Source of the DNA: Klebsiella pneumoniae
GTDB lineage: Bacteria; Pseudomonadota; Gammaproteobacteria; Eutrophobiales; Eutrophobiaceae
NCBI GenBank assembly: GCA_945878555.1
Contig: CAMDWI010000026.1
Coordinates: 1-45,462 of the forward strand
Direction of reading: 5' to 3'
DNA length: 45,462 bases
Under the pieces are notes generated by a model. The model was not told the origin of the DNA. It saw nothing but the letters and a program-made list of their open reading frames with translations, and made no database searches. Below are positions 19,447 to 28,808 of this stretch, one piece after another (the first letter of the stretch is position 1; the number at the start of each line of letters is the position of its first letter). A program made the translations under genes and the position numbers.

Positions 19447-21771
19447 TCAGGCCTTCGATGCCAGCGCCGCCTTCACCCGCGCGGCGGTCAACGGTGCCTT
19501 GCGGAAGCGGATACCGGTTGCGTCAAACAGTGCATTGGCGATCGCTGCCGGGGTCACTCGTGTTACCGGTTCGCCCGCGCCCATTGGCCCGAGCTCGGGA
19601 CGATTGATCTTTACGATTTTCACTTCCTCAGGCACATCAGCAGCCTCAACAATCGGATAGGTCGCCCAGTCAACCGAGTGGACTGTCTTCTCGTCAAACT
19701 TCACCTCTTCAAACAGCGTACGACTGGTCGCCTGGATCAGATTGCCTTCTATAGTGCGGTCCAGCGTGAACGGATTGATGATCAATCCATAATCCGAACC
19801 GACGAAGAATCGGCGTACCCAAATGCGTCCTGTTTGCGGATTGACTTCAATCTCTGCAATGACCGCATTGACTGCACCGTTACGCTGTGCGTAGGAGATG
19901 CCCATACCTGTCAACACGCCTTTCGCACCCGTTTTTTTACGTGCAGCGGTTCGTGGCTCCCACTTCGCCAGTTCAGCCACTGCCTTGATCACATCGGCAT
20001 CACGCGAGTCAGTTATGTATTTCAGACGGAATGCAACCGGATCCATACCGGCGGCGTAAGCCATCTCATCAATGAATGATTCAGATGCAAAATGAATCTC
20101 GGCACCGTACGGGTCCCGCAGGTGCGAGACACGTAACGGCGAGGCCATTTCCCGTAACGGTTTGATGGCATCCCAGCTGTAACGCTTGTTGGCAAAGCCG
20201 TAAGAGTTTGCCGGCTCGGACATCGTCCAGTTGCGCTTGCGCGTGTGTCCCAGCAACTGTCCGGCCAGGGTCTCGCTCGGGCTGTGTTCACGTGAACTGA
20301 CATCCTGACGTGAAAATCCTTTCAGATGGAAATGCCAGGCACTGGCCGTGCCGTCCTTGTCCACAGCGGCACGCATACGGATGACCGAGGCCGGGCCTTT
20401 CGGGTCCCAGGCAATACCTTCATTACGCATCCACTGCACGCGCACCGGCGCACCGACGGCCTTCGACAAAACAACTGCATCCAGCACACCATCGGCAGAA
20501 TCGGAACGTCCGTACGAGCCCGGTCCCGGACCCCAGATACCACGCACCGGGACCTGTTTGCCTTCTTCCAGCGTCAGCCCCATCATCTTTGCAGAACAGG
20601 AGGCGGTGTCATAAAATTTCTGTGAATCAGTCCAGACCGTACCGCCGGTGGCGCTCAATTCGGCCATACCCAGTGAGGGCGCCATACGCGCATGACTCTG
20701 GAACGGCCATTCATATTCCACATCCAGCAGATTGGCCGCACCGGTCAGTGCAGTATCGACATTACCAATGTCCTCTACCACCTCGGACTTGTCGGCCGGT
20801 GCCTGGCGGATATGGTCATGTAACTTTTCCCAGGTGGTCGGGAAACCGCCTTTGGATTCGTCCCAGGTCACCTTTAATTCACGTGAGGCACGGATGGCAT
20901 CCCATTCCTTCGGTGCCACCACTCCGACAAAATCCTTTTCAACCACAACCTGGACACCGGGGATATGCGAAACCGAGGCCTTGTCTACCGAGACCACGGT
21001 TGCACAAGCCACTGTCGGCCTGACCATGCGACCATGTAATACGCCGGGCACACGTGCGTGTGAGGCAAAGGCAGTCGAGGGTATGATCTTGCCACTGATA
21101 TCCTTGCGGAGCACCGGGGTACCGACGACCTTGTAGTTCGCCGGGTCTTTCAGTTTTGCGCGACTCTTCAGACCGAGCTCGTTTCCAAACTTACCATTCC
21201 ATTCGAGCGGCACATTAAATAGTTTGTCACCGATGATCTCGCCATAACTGATTGACTTGCTGTTATCGCCCTGGTCGTGGATAACACCATCGGTCACAGC
21301 CAGCTTGTCTATTCCGACATTCAATTGTGCAGCGGCCTTCTCCAGCAGGACCAGACGTGCCTCGGCGGCGGCCTCACGCAAGGCGACACCGGAATCACTG
21401 ACGCCGGAGCTGCCACTCGCGCCACCCTGATCGGCCATCACCCAGGTATCACCAAACACAACGGTGACACGGTTAATATCGACATCCAGCTCTTCAGCCA
21501 CCATCTGGCTGATCGCTGTATCTACACCCTGGCCCATGTCCATCTTGCCCCAGTAGGCAGTGACATCACCTTTGTTGTTGATGGCAATCCAGGTATCCAG
21601 TCGCGTGGGATCCAGTGTACGTGCCTCCGGAAATACGGTCAGGTCTTCCGCTGCCAGCAGCGCCCGTCCCGGCATACTCATACCCAGCACCAGCGCACCA
21701 CCACCGCGTATTGCATTCAGCAGCAGGTCGCGTCTGGCAATTTTCAGATCATTCAAGGTCTCGATTATCAT
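19447..21771 (-). CDS. Molybdopterin-binding aldehyde/xanthine dehydrogenase-like large subunit (IorB type)
   Basis: This 774-residue molybdenum-hydroxylase large subunit resembles isoquinoline 1-oxidoreductase beta. The N-terminus has ARRDLLLNA followed by a hydrophobic Gly/Leu stretch, a probable Tat signal or anchor as in other IorB proteins. Family motifs include MGQGVDTAISQMVAEEL, GGASGSSGVSDSG, FQSHARMAPSLGMAEL and GPGPGSYGRSD. The segment GAGEPVTRVTPAAIANAL contains the expected active-site Glu. It would hydroxylate an N-heterocycle or oxidise an aldehyde, with electrons passing through the small Fe-S subunit encoded just upstream. Start and stop overlap by four bases, so the two genes are coupled. 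The substrate is unknown, and no FAD subunit is present, as expected for the IorAB class. Confidence 0.88.
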   Translation of the reverse strand: MIIETLNDLKIARRDLLLNAIRGGGALVLGMSMPGRALLAAEDLTVFPEARTLDPTRLDTWIAINNKGDVTAYWGKMDMGQGVDTAISQMVAEELDVDINRVTVVFGDTWVMADQGGASGSSGVSDSGVALREAAAEARLVLLEKAAAQLNVGIDKLAVTDGVIHDQGDNSKSISYGEIIGDKLFNVPLEWNGKFGNELGLKSRAKLKDPANYKVVGTPVLRKDISGKIIPSTAFASHARVPGVLHGRMVRPTVACATVVSVDKASVSHIPGVQVVVEKDFVGVVAPKEWDAIRASRELKVTWDESKGGFPTTWEKLHDHIRQAPADKSEVVEDIGNVDTALTGAANLLDVEYEWPFQSHARMAPSLGMAELSATGGTVWTDSQKFYDTASCSAKMMGLTLEEGKQVPVRGIWGPGPGSYGRSDSADGVLDAVVLSKAVGAPVRVQWMRNEGIAWDPKGPASVIRMRAAVDKDGTASAWHFHLKGFSRQDVSSREHSPSETLAGQLLGHTRKRNWTMSEPANSYGFANKRYSWDAIKPLREMASPLRVSHLRDPYGAEIHFASESFIDEMAYAAGMDPVAFRLKYITDSRDADVIKAVAELAKWEPRTAARKKTGAKGVLTGMGISYAQRNGAVNAVIAEIEVNPQTGRIWVRRFFVGSDYGLIINPFTLDRTIEGNLIQATSRTLFEEVKFDEKTVHSVDWATYPIVEAADVPEEVKIVKINRPELGPMGAGEPVTRVTPAAIANALFDATGIRFRKAPLTAARVKAALASKA

Positions 21772-22247
21772 GATATGTCCCCCCCGGCCATTTCATCTGC
21801 GGCGCTGCGCACCGCGCGCAGGATCGCCATGTGTGTACCGCAACGACATTTCAGCCCGGCCAGCGCATCACGAATTTCTGCATCTGTCCGTTTCGGATTT
21901 TTCTCCAGAAACGCAACCGAGGTCATGACCCAGCCATTGATACAATACTGGCATTGTCCGGCCTCGGACTTGATAAAGGCCTTCTGGACCGGATGGGGAT
22001 TTTCAGGAGTGCCTATGCCGTCAAGTGTTCGTATCTTGCCCTTGATGGCAGAGACCGGTGTACTGCAGGAGCGTATCGCCACACCGTCATGGATAACAGT
22101 ACACGCACCACACTGTGCGAGGCCGCATCCGAATTTCGGGCCTTTCAGCTCCAGATCATTCGTTAACGCGTACAGCAAGGGCATGTCCGGTTCAGACTCA
22201 ATCTGATGGTCTGTACCATCCACGTTAATCGTATATTGCTTCGCCAT
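21768..22247 (-). CDS. (2Fe-2S)-binding small subunit of molybdenum hydroxylase (IorA type)
   Basis: This 159-residue partner of the IorB-like subunit has an N-terminal plant-ferredoxin-type 2Fe-2S site (FGCGLAQCGACTVIHDG) and a C-terminal four-helix domain with the second 2Fe-2S site (CQYCINGWVM and CRCGTH). It passes electrons from the molybdenum site to an external acceptor, often a c-type cytochrome in this class. It is the first gene of the pair; its ATG follows an AGGAGCT-like ribosome binding site in the minus-strand leader. Confidence 0.92.
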   Translation of the reverse strand: MAKQYTINVDGTDHQIESEPDMPLLYALTNDLELKGPKFGCGLAQCGACTVIHDGVAIRSCSTPVSAIKGKIRTLDGIGTPENPHPVQKAFIKSEAGQCQYCINGWVMTSVAFLEKNPKRTDAEIRDALAGLKCRCGTHMAILRAVRSAADEMAGGDIS

Positions 22248-22342
22248 GGCAGGAGCTCCTCAATCGGATTACTGGATATTATCCAGTGTAACCCGAACTT
22301 GCGGGCATGCTCAAGGAATCCTTGGTTGCAGACGGGTTTACC

Positions 22343-22786
22343 TTAATTGCGTTTTTTGAACAATATGGCGTCCAGGCTGAGCGGACCCGGGCCATAGGCA
22401 AACAGGACCATAAACACCAGAAAATACACAGTCGCGAGTTCACCACCATTAAATGTCGGGAACCAGGCGGCATGCGAGGACAGATAAGCCATCACCATCA
22501 GGACCGCGGTTAACAGGGCGGCAGGCCGGGTAAACAGGCCCAGAATAACCAGAATACCGACATAAAACTCGATAAATCCGGCTATCCAGAGCATATTGAT
22601 ACCGACATCAATACCAAAGAAATCCTTGCCGCCAAAAAATGGTTGTACCTTCTCACCGAAGGTTTTTGCATAGCCATGCCCGACCACCATCATCAATCCG
22701 GACACGATACGCATCAGATCCATCGATACAGTCTGTAATTTTACAGCTACGCCATCCAGTCTGGAATTCAGCTTGCACAGAATCAC
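22343..22786 (-). CDS. DoxX family membrane protein
   Basis: This 147-residue integral membrane protein of the DoxX/DoxD-like family has four predicted helices. Conserved features are LMRIVSGLMMVVGHGYAK near the start, the FIEFYVGILVILGLFTRPAA segment, and a final FAYGPGPLSLDAIL. Family members are associated with quinone- or thiol-linked redox processes, but the function here is unknown. Translation probably begins at GTG 22786, since AGGAG lies six bases before it; a later Met is possible. It lies upstream of the IorAB pair on the same strand with a 95-base gap. Confidence 0.85.
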   Translation of the reverse strand: MILCKLNSRLDGVAVKLQTVSMDLMRIVSGLMMVVGHGYAKTFGEKVQPFFGGKDFFGIDVGINMLWIAGFIEFYVGILVILGLFTRPAALLTAVLMVMAYLSSHAAWFPTFNGGELATVYFLVFMVLFAYGPGPLSLDAILFKKRN

Positions 22787-22937
22787 GCCATTCTCCTTTT
22801 ATTAAATCCTGATTGTGTACCCTAGTATTGGCTTTTTTAGGCATTGAATCAAATTGACTGATCCGGCGCCAGTGTAAACCGTACACAGCATGCACAGTAT
22901 TTGCACAATTGATAGGCCAAACGGTTCTTGCGCCAAA

Positions 22938-22967
22938 TTGCCAGAGGGATTGAAATTCCATTACTAT
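22938..22967 (+). promoter_or_regulatory. Promoter for the exported hydroxyacid dehydrogenase
   Basis: TTGCCA (22938-22943) and TACTAT (22962-22967) are 18 bases apart, giving five and four matches to the sigma70 boxes. Transcription would start near 22974, leaving a leader of about 49 bases before ATG 23023. This supports the 23023 start over a longer frame beginning at 22975. Confidence 0.45.
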
Positions 22968-23022
22968 ACAAAAAGTGTCAACTATCACAGGGTCGTTACC
23001 CTTAACCATTCGGGATAAAATC

Positions 23023-24147
23023 ATGAATCAACTCGATAAAATATTGTTAGCCTGTTTATTGTCCCTGCCGGCTGCACTGGTGCACGCGCAAATGCCGAAG
23101 GATTTAAATGCAGCTATTGCAGAGATGGCCCTGGAAGAACAGGAACCGGCGGTCAGGGATGTGCCCGGATGGCGCAAACCGGACAAGGTCTATATCAACT
23201 TTTCCGCGTATGGCCCCAAGGATGAATTGCCAATGATGCTGGAGTCTGCGCAAAAGGCGGTCGGTGATGTAGAGATTGTGCAGATTGACGGTAAGCCGGG
23301 CGAGGATATCATCAATAACGTCGAGGCGATGGTTGGACGCTGCAATCCGGACATACTGGCCACGGCACCAAAGCTGCGCTGGTTCCAGCATTCCTCACAC
23401 GGTATAGAGGACTGTCTGAACCCGACAGTAGCCGCACGCGATTTCATCATGACCAATGCCCAGCATACCTCCGGGCCACCGATTGCCGAACATGTCATCG
23501 CGATGATGATGATGCTGGGACGCGGATTGCATGTGTTTCATTCCGCACAGTCCCAGGGCGAGTGGATCGACCGCAATATTCCCTACCCGATTATCGAGAT
23601 CGGCGGCAAGACCATGCTGATAGCCGGTCTGGGTGGCATCGGTACCGAGGTCGCCCGCCGTGCCCATGCGCTCGGTATGACGGTGCTGGCCACCCGCAAT
23701 TCGAGCCGTGAAGGTCCGGATTTTGTTGAATATGTCGGGCTGTCGGATGAATTGCTGGAGCTGGCCAAACGCGCTGATGTGGTCGTCAATGCACTGCCGC
23801 TGACCGATGAGACTCACGGTCTGTTTAACAAGCAGTTTTTTGATACGGTGAAGAAGGGTGCCATCTTTATCTCGTTCGGTCGCGGCGAAAGCACCGTAAC
23901 CGCTGACCTGATCGCCGCACTGAAGGACGGCCGGATTTCAGGTGCGGGACTGGACGTCACCGATCCGGAACCTCTGCCACAGGGACATGAACTGTGGAAA
24001 CAACCGAATGTGATCATCACGCCGCATATGGCCTCAACGACCGATCAGGGACGCTGGAGACGCTGGGTCGTCGTGCTGGAAAACCTGCGTCGTTATGTGA
24101 ACGGCGACAAACTGCTCAGTGTGGTAGATAAAAAGCGGGGTTATTGA
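23023..24147 (+). CDS. D-2-hydroxyacid dehydrogenase with a signal peptide
   Basis: This 374-residue protein belongs to the NAD-dependent D-2-hydroxyacid dehydrogenase family. The first 22 residues (MNQLDKILLACLLSLPAALV then HAQ) form a clear Sec signal peptide. The cofactor domain has GLGGIGTEVARRAHALGM. The catalytic Arg (SFGRGES), Glu (DVTDPEPLP) and His (ITPHMAST) are all present, so the enzyme should be active if NAD is available. Export of an NAD-dependent enzyme is unusual. It is divergent from DoxX-IorAB and convergent with the tripartite transporter operon, which suggests a role in organic-acid metabolism, but the substrate cannot be told. Confidence 0.87.
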   Translation: MNQLDKILLACLLSLPAALVHAQMPKDLNAAIAEMALEEQEPAVRDVPGWRKPDKVYINFSAYGPKDELPMMLESAQKAVGDVEIVQIDGKPGEDIINNVEAMVGRCNPDILATAPKLRWFQHSSHGIEDCLNPTVAARDFIMTNAQHTSGPPIAEHVIAMMMMLGRGLHVFHSAQSQGEWIDRNIPYPIIEIGGKTMLIAGLGGIGTEVARRAHALGMTVLATRNSSREGPDFVEYVGLSDELLELAKRADVVVNALPLTDETHGLFNKQFFDTVKKGAIFISFGRGESTVTADLIAALKDGRISGAGLDVTDPEPLPQGHELWKQPNVIITPHMASTTDQGRWRRWVVVLENLRRYVNGDKLLSVVDKKRGY

Positions 24148-24163
24148 TTAGCGGATTGATTAC

Positions 24164-24189
24164 GGGGGTGGTGTGATTGCACCACCCCC
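24164..24189. terminator. Bidirectional terminator-like hairpin
   Basis: GGGGGTGGTG (24164-24173) and CACCACCCCC (24180-24189) form a perfect 10-bp GC-rich stem with the loop TGATTG. It lies between the convergent dehydrogenase and TctC-like genes. No T-run follows on either strand, so it may act as a transcript-end stabiliser or barrier rather than a textbook intrinsic terminator. Confidence 0.6.
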
Positions 24190-24213
24190 ACATCGGGATT
24201 TGTACAGTAAGAT

Positions 24214-25131
24214 TTATTTGTTGGTCTGTTCCTTCACCAGCTTCGCAAACTCCTCTCCCGGCATGTATCCCTCATACATATTCGTATTGCTGAGGAACTG
24301 TGCAAATTCCGGATGGGCGACAACCTTGACCATCACCTCATTCAGTTTTGCGACCACGTCGTCCGGCACATCCCTGGCCACCATCAGACCGCGCCAATGC
24401 TCGGTCACAATGTCGTATCCCTTTTCCTTCAATGTCGGTACAGCATCATAGGGTGGGAAACGGGTCTCGGTCGCCAGCGCGAGTACACGCACCTTGCCGG
24501 CCTGGAAGTGCGGGTTCACCTCACCCGGGTTCGACACAACCGCATTAATATGCCCGCCAAGCACGGCCACCACCGGTTCACTCCCGCCCTTGTACGGGAT
24601 ATAGTTCAGGTCGATACCGGCCGCTTTTTCGAAGTCCATCACCAGACCTTCGTCTACTGACTTCACACTGAAACCACCCATCGTCAGCTTGCCCGGGTTT
24701 GCCTTCGCATATGCGATCAAATCTTCAATGGTGGCAAACGGACTGTCAGCTCGCACCGTCACCACAAACGGGTCACGTACCATGCGACTGACATATTTGA
24801 AATCATCAATGGATAACTTGCCTGACGGATCCGGAAACAGCTCTGTCATGCTGCGGGTGTTGCTCATGATCGTATAACCATCCGGCTTCTGGTTTTTCAC
24901 ATAACTCATCGCTACCATTCCGCCTCCGCCTTCGCGGTTGACAACGGCCATTGGTTGTCCGAGATATTGCTCACTGATCTTGGCAATCACACGTGCCATC
25001 AGGTCATGGCTGGATCCAGCACTCGACCAACAAATCAGCGTGATCGGTTTTTCAGGATACTCCGCCCGTACTGCACCCGCAGTCAGACCAAGCAAGATCA
25101 TCACACAGACCAATATTGTTTTCATCTTCAT
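24214..25131 (-). CDS. Tripartite tricarboxylate transporter substrate-binding protein (TctC/Bug family)
   Basis: This 305-residue periplasmic binding protein has a signal peptide ending near VRA (about residue 23) followed by EYPEKPITLI, the usual start of a mature Bug protein. The fold signatures PAGSSHD-like (WSSAGSSHDLMARV), NREGGGG and IPYKGGSEPVVAVLGGHI are present. It would capture an organic anion and hand it to the TctA/TctB permease encoded upstream. It is the last gene of the operon, 30 bases after the MmgE/PrpD gene, with GGAGG before its ATG. The ligand cannot be predicted reliably from sequence. Confidence 0.92.
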   Translation of the reverse strand: MKMKTILVCVMILLGLTAGAVRAEYPEKPITLICWSSAGSSHDLMARVIAKISEQYLGQPMAVVNREGGGGMVAMSYVKNQKPDGYTIMSNTRSMTELFPDPSGKLSIDDFKYVSRMVRDPFVVTVRADSPFATIEDLIAYAKANPGKLTMGGFSVKSVDEGLVMDFEKAAGIDLNYIPYKGGSEPVVAVLGGHINAVVSNPGEVNPHFQAGKVRVLALATETRFPPYDAVPTLKEKGYDIVTEHWRGLMVARDVPDDVVAKLNEVMVKVVAHPEFAQFLSNTNMYEGYMPGEEFAKLVKEQTNK

Positions 25132-25161
25132 AACACCCCTCCGCTTCTTGCCTGGTTTACT

Positions 25162-26604
25162 CTATTTATGTCCGGTCTGGATTAACAGCGCCAGTTCGGA
25201 TGCGTCCGCCATGTCGAGTACGGACTGGCCACCCTTGATCAGTTTCGCGATCCGGTCGGCATCCAGTACACCGTCACAACAGGCCAGCACCTTGTCGGCC
25301 AGTTGTGCGTCGGTCAACGGGTTTTCCGGACCGCCGCGATAACGCTCGTCTGCCTTGCCGGAGACTGACCTGCCGTCCTTCAGCTGAATATGGATGCCGG
25401 ATCGCATTTTGTCAAAGCCCATCGCCTCAATCTCCGGATCAAAGCGGGTCTGCATGCGCTTCTGCATATTCTGCATCGCCTCGCCCTGCACAAAACTGTC
25501 TTCAAACTCCAGTTTGCCCGCCTTGCGATTCAGTGCAACCATAGACAGCACCGCCTGCAGGGAGAACTTCGCCTCCAGATGGTTGCTGGCAATCGGATAC
25601 CGGATCGGATTGAGTATGTTGGAACCGGCGTTGATGATGACCTTCTCGATCTGATCCGGCTTGATATCATTCTCTACGACCAGTTTCACCATCAGGTCGA
25701 TGGTCGGGTGGGTCAACACACCACACGGGTACGGCTTGATACTGACACCCGGTTCAACTATCGTCCACGGCTTGCCAAAATCTTCACTATTGACCTTCGA
25801 CTCGGTCACACCACCGCCCTGCACCGCGAAATAACCCCATGGCCCGTCCAGCGACTGCTTGTCGGCGGTATATCCCTTGTGCGCCAGTATGGCCGCTGTC
25901 ACGCCATTCTCACAGGCACGGCCAACGTGTAATGGCTTTGTCATCGTACCGAAGTTACAACGTATACCTGCAGCGAAGCTGGCGGTGATACCAATACCAT
26001 TACGTAATTTCTCGCCCTTCAGACCAAGCAACTTTGCAGCGGAGGCAAACGCACCGAACGTACCTACAGTGCCGCTCGAATGAAAGCCGCGCTTGTAATG
26101 CTGGGAGTACATCCATTCAGAGATCTTGCACTCGACTTCAAAGCCGGTCAGAAAGGCGAGCATGAAGTCCTTGCCGGATACGCCACCTGTCTGTTGCGCT
26201 ATCACCAACGCGGCTGTCAACGCCGGGATGGTCGGGTGAGTCAGCAAACCATACACATGGTCCGGGTCCTTGCTCACCTGCGAATCATCCCAGTCATGTG
26301 CATGGCCGGCCGTACCGATAACGCGGGCGGCCAGTGCAGCGGGTACTTTGGTATTGCCATGTCCGAGTAACAAGGCGTCGGGTCTGCCACCCTGTTCAGC
26401 AGCGAGTTCAGCCAGCATCGCTGCGGTTTCATGATCAGAGCCCGCTACAAACAGGCCCAGACCGTCGAGCAGACAACGCTTGCCGATTGTGATTGCTTCG
26501 GCCGGGATAGTGGCAAAGGTAGTGGACTCAATAAAACGGGCGGCACGTTCGGTAATCTGGCTATTCTGGGGGACAACGGCATACTGGTTTTGCTGGATTG
26601 ACAT
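25162..26604 (-). CDS. MmgE/PrpD family protein
   Basis: This 480-residue cytoplasmic protein belongs to the MmgE/PrpD superfamily, which includes 2-methylcitrate dehydratase and related isomerases of di- and tricarboxylic acids. Recognisable segments are GTAGHAHDWDD near residue 105, ASFAAGIRCNFGTMTKPLHVGRA, and IKPYPCGVLTHPTIDL. Its position inside a tripartite tricarboxylate transporter operon implies that it acts on the imported substrate. The family includes dehydratases, decarboxylases and epimerases, so the exact reaction is uncertain. Confidence 0.88.
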   Translation of the reverse strand: MSIQQNQYAVVPQNSQITERAARFIESTTFATIPAEAITIGKRCLLDGLGLFVAGSDHETAAMLAELAAEQGGRPDALLLGHGNTKVPAALAARVIGTAGHAHDWDDSQVSKDPDHVYGLLTHPTIPALTAALVIAQQTGGVSGKDFMLAFLTGFEVECKISEWMYSQHYKRGFHSSGTVGTFGAFASAAKLLGLKGEKLRNGIGITASFAAGIRCNFGTMTKPLHVGRACENGVTAAILAHKGYTADKQSLDGPWGYFAVQGGGVTESKVNSEDFGKPWTIVEPGVSIKPYPCGVLTHPTIDLMVKLVVENDIKPDQIEKVIINAGSNILNPIRYPIASNHLEAKFSLQAVLSMVALNRKAGKLEFEDSFVQGEAMQNMQKRMQTRFDPEIEAMGFDKMRSGIHIQLKDGRSVSGKADERYRGGPENPLTDAQLADKVLACCDGVLDADRIAKLIKGGQSVLDMADASELALLIQTGHK

Positions 26605-26635
26605 GATCGGACTCTCTGGCTTGTTCGGTTAAAGG

Positions 26636-28114
26636 TTAAACAACTGGCTTTGCCAGCCAACGTAAAAACAACGGACTGAGCAGGGACAAAGCTGCCAGGA
26701 AGAGCAGCCCGGCACTGATAGGATGGCTGACAAAAATCATATAGTCACCATTCGAGACCATCAGCGCCCTGCGAAAATTCTCCTCCAGTATACCACCGAG
26801 CACCAGCGCCAGGATGATTGGGTTTACCGGAAAATCTATCTTGTTGAGGATATAACCCAGCACCCCGAAACCCAGCATGATCCACACATCTACTATACTG
26901 TTACTGTAGCCATAGCTACCGACGACAGACAGTACCGCAATGACCGATAACATCAACGCCTTCGGTGCCGAGATGATCTTGATCCATACCGGCACGCCGA
27001 TGATTCCGAGTATCAGCTGGAACAGGCTGGAAACTACCAGTGCGGCGAAGATACCGTAGACAATGTTGGCATTGGTCTGGAACAGCATGGGTCCCGGCTG
27101 GATATTATGTAACATCAAGGCTCCGATCAGGATGGACGTCGTTGCCGAGCCAGGTATCCCCAGGGTCAACAATGGTACCAGTGCGCCCCCAACAACCGCA
27201 TTATTGCCGCACTCGGGGGCCGCAATCCCCTCCAGCGACCCCTTGCCAAACATCTCCTTGTGTTTTGAAATACGTCTGGCCTCGTTGTAACAGATAAAGG
27301 AGGCAATCGTCGCACCGGCACCGGGTAAAACACCGATAAGTGAACCGATGATAGATGACTGCAGGTATACCTTCCATAAGCCGGCAAGCTCCCTTAACCT
27401 CGGCATGGCAAACGACATGGTGACAGCCTTGACCCGATCCAGGCCTTTTTCGATATCGATAAAAACGGACGACATTGCAAACAGTCCGATCAATGCCGGG
27501 ATCAGGCTGATGCCATCCATCAACTTGGGCACACCAAACGTGTAGCGTTCCTCGCCGGTAAATCCGTCCAGACCAATTGTGGCAATAAACAGGCCAATAA
27601 ACATAACCAGAAAACCTTTCAGCAGGTTGTCACCGGCAAGACTGGAGATAATCGCCAGACCAAACACGGCCAGCGCAAAATATTCCGGGGCACCAAACGA
27701 CAATGCGACATTGGCGAGCGGTTCGGAAAATGCAAACAGTACGATTGCTCCGGCGATACCGCCGATACTGGAAGCGACAACAGACACCGTCAGCGCAATA
27801 CCCGGCTTGCCCTGCTTTGTCAGTTCATATCCGTCTATGACCGTTGCTGCGGCCGAGGCAGTCCCGGGTGTGCCGATCGCAATTGCGGTAATCGAACCGC
27901 CATATTCTGCTGCCTGGTAGATGGATACCAGCAATAATATGGCAATGATTGGGTCCATACCGAAGGTGAATGGCACCATCAGGGCGACTGTGGTCGAGGC
28001 GCTCAATCCCGGCAAGACACCACATATAATCCCGACAACTACACCCACACAAATGGCCAGCATCGCCGGCAGCGTGGCAATAGTAGAAAAACCAAGCAAC
28101 AGGTTCTCCCACAT
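26636..28114 (-). CDS. Tripartite tricarboxylate transporter large permease (TctA family)
   Basis: This 492-residue inner-membrane protein has about 12 helices. The TctA signatures are clear: GVLPGLSASTTVALMVPFTF, YQAAEYGGSITAIAIGTPGT near residue 70, and a second GVLPGAGATIASFICYNEAR near residue 260 followed by PECGNNAVVGGALVPLLTLGIPGSA. It is the main translocating subunit of a secondary, ion-driven transporter with TctB and TctC. It starts three bases after tctB and is followed after 31 bases by the MmgE/PrpD gene. Confidence 0.95.
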   Translation of the reverse strand: MWENLLLGFSTIATLPAMLAICVGVVVGIICGVLPGLSASTTVALMVPFTFGMDPIIAILLLVSIYQAAEYGGSITAIAIGTPGTASAAATVIDGYELTKQGKPGIALTVSVVASSIGGIAGAIVLFAFSEPLANVALSFGAPEYFALAVFGLAIISSLAGDNLLKGFLVMFIGLFIATIGLDGFTGEERYTFGVPKLMDGISLIPALIGLFAMSSVFIDIEKGLDRVKAVTMSFAMPRLRELAGLWKVYLQSSIIGSLIGVLPGAGATIASFICYNEARRISKHKEMFGKGSLEGIAAPECGNNAVVGGALVPLLTLGIPGSATTSILIGALMLHNIQPGPMLFQTNANIVYGIFAALVVSSLFQLILGIIGVPVWIKIISAPKALMLSVIAVLSVVGSYGYSNSIVDVWIMLGFGVLGYILNKIDFPVNPIILALVLGGILEENFRRALMVSNGDYMIFVSHPISAGLLFLAALSLLSPLFLRWLAKPVV

Positions 28115-28117
28115 ACC

Positions 28118-28573
28118 TCAGTCTCCCAGCAATCCAGTTGGTAACGGTATCGCCAGCGTCTCGACAAACACACCATACAACAGGGCGGTGATTACAAACA
28201 CACTGATCGCTGTCAGTCTGTAGTTACGAAATCCCGCCAGCAGCGGTAACACAAAAAGAAACACTGGCGTTATGATAAAAAAACCGACGGGTTCGACCAG
28301 GGCGATATACAAGGCAGACAGGAAGATAACCGGCAGTCCACGCAATACCATCGGCCCCCCCCGGGATTCGCCGGACACGGGACGGACTACCAGTGTTATA
28401 GACAAGACTATTATAAAGATCAGCACTATCCTGGGGTAAGTGGACGCAGAGATAGCGCCCGCTGAATCAGGCGGGGCCATCTCACCGGTCAGCACATACA
28501 TCAGCACGGAAAGCGCGATCACAATTACGGCAAACAACCGGTCGGGATGGTGTAGCTGGTTCCATACATTCAT
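28118..28573 (-). CDS. Tripartite tricarboxylate transporter small permease (TctB family)
   Basis: This 151-residue small membrane subunit has four predicted helices, including FAVIVIALSVLMYVLTG near the start and FIITPVFLFVLPLLAGFRN later. TctB proteins are poorly conserved in sequence, so the call rests on size, topology and its position three bases upstream of tctA. It is the first gene of a four-gene operon (tctB, tctA, MmgE/PrpD, tctC). GGGGAG lies about 10 bases before its ATG. Confidence 0.88.
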   Translation of the reverse strand: MNVWNQLHHPDRLFAVIVIALSVLMYVLTGEMAPPDSAGAISASTYPRIVLIFIIVLSITLVVRPVSGESRGGPMVLRGLPVIFLSALYIALVEPVGFFIITPVFLFVLPLLAGFRNYRLTAISVFVITALLYGVFVETLAIPLPTGLLGD

Positions 28574-28697
28574 TACAAAAAAGCTCCCCTGTCAGTACGA
28601 GGTATCGACTGGCCTGATAATTCGGTATTTGTCGCTGTCCGGTTGCCATGTCTCAGGCCACAAATAATGATCTGTGGACAGCAGTAAGGTGGCCGTG

Positions 28698-28726
28698 TTG
28701 CCGGGTTTTATTTTATTCTATATTCT
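28698..28726 (+). promoter_or_regulatory. Possible promoter for the exported methyltransferase
   Basis: TTGCCG (28698-28703) and TATTCT (28721-28726) are separated by 17 bases, four matches each to the consensus boxes, in an AT-rich part of the divergent intergenic region. The match is moderate. Confidence 0.35.
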
Positions 28727-28808
28727 CTAAATTAGTAGTTCTTTTAATCTTCGCAGCGAACGCACAAATTCCAGAGTTAATAGTGCCCTGATTAATGGAG
28801 AGTTGACC

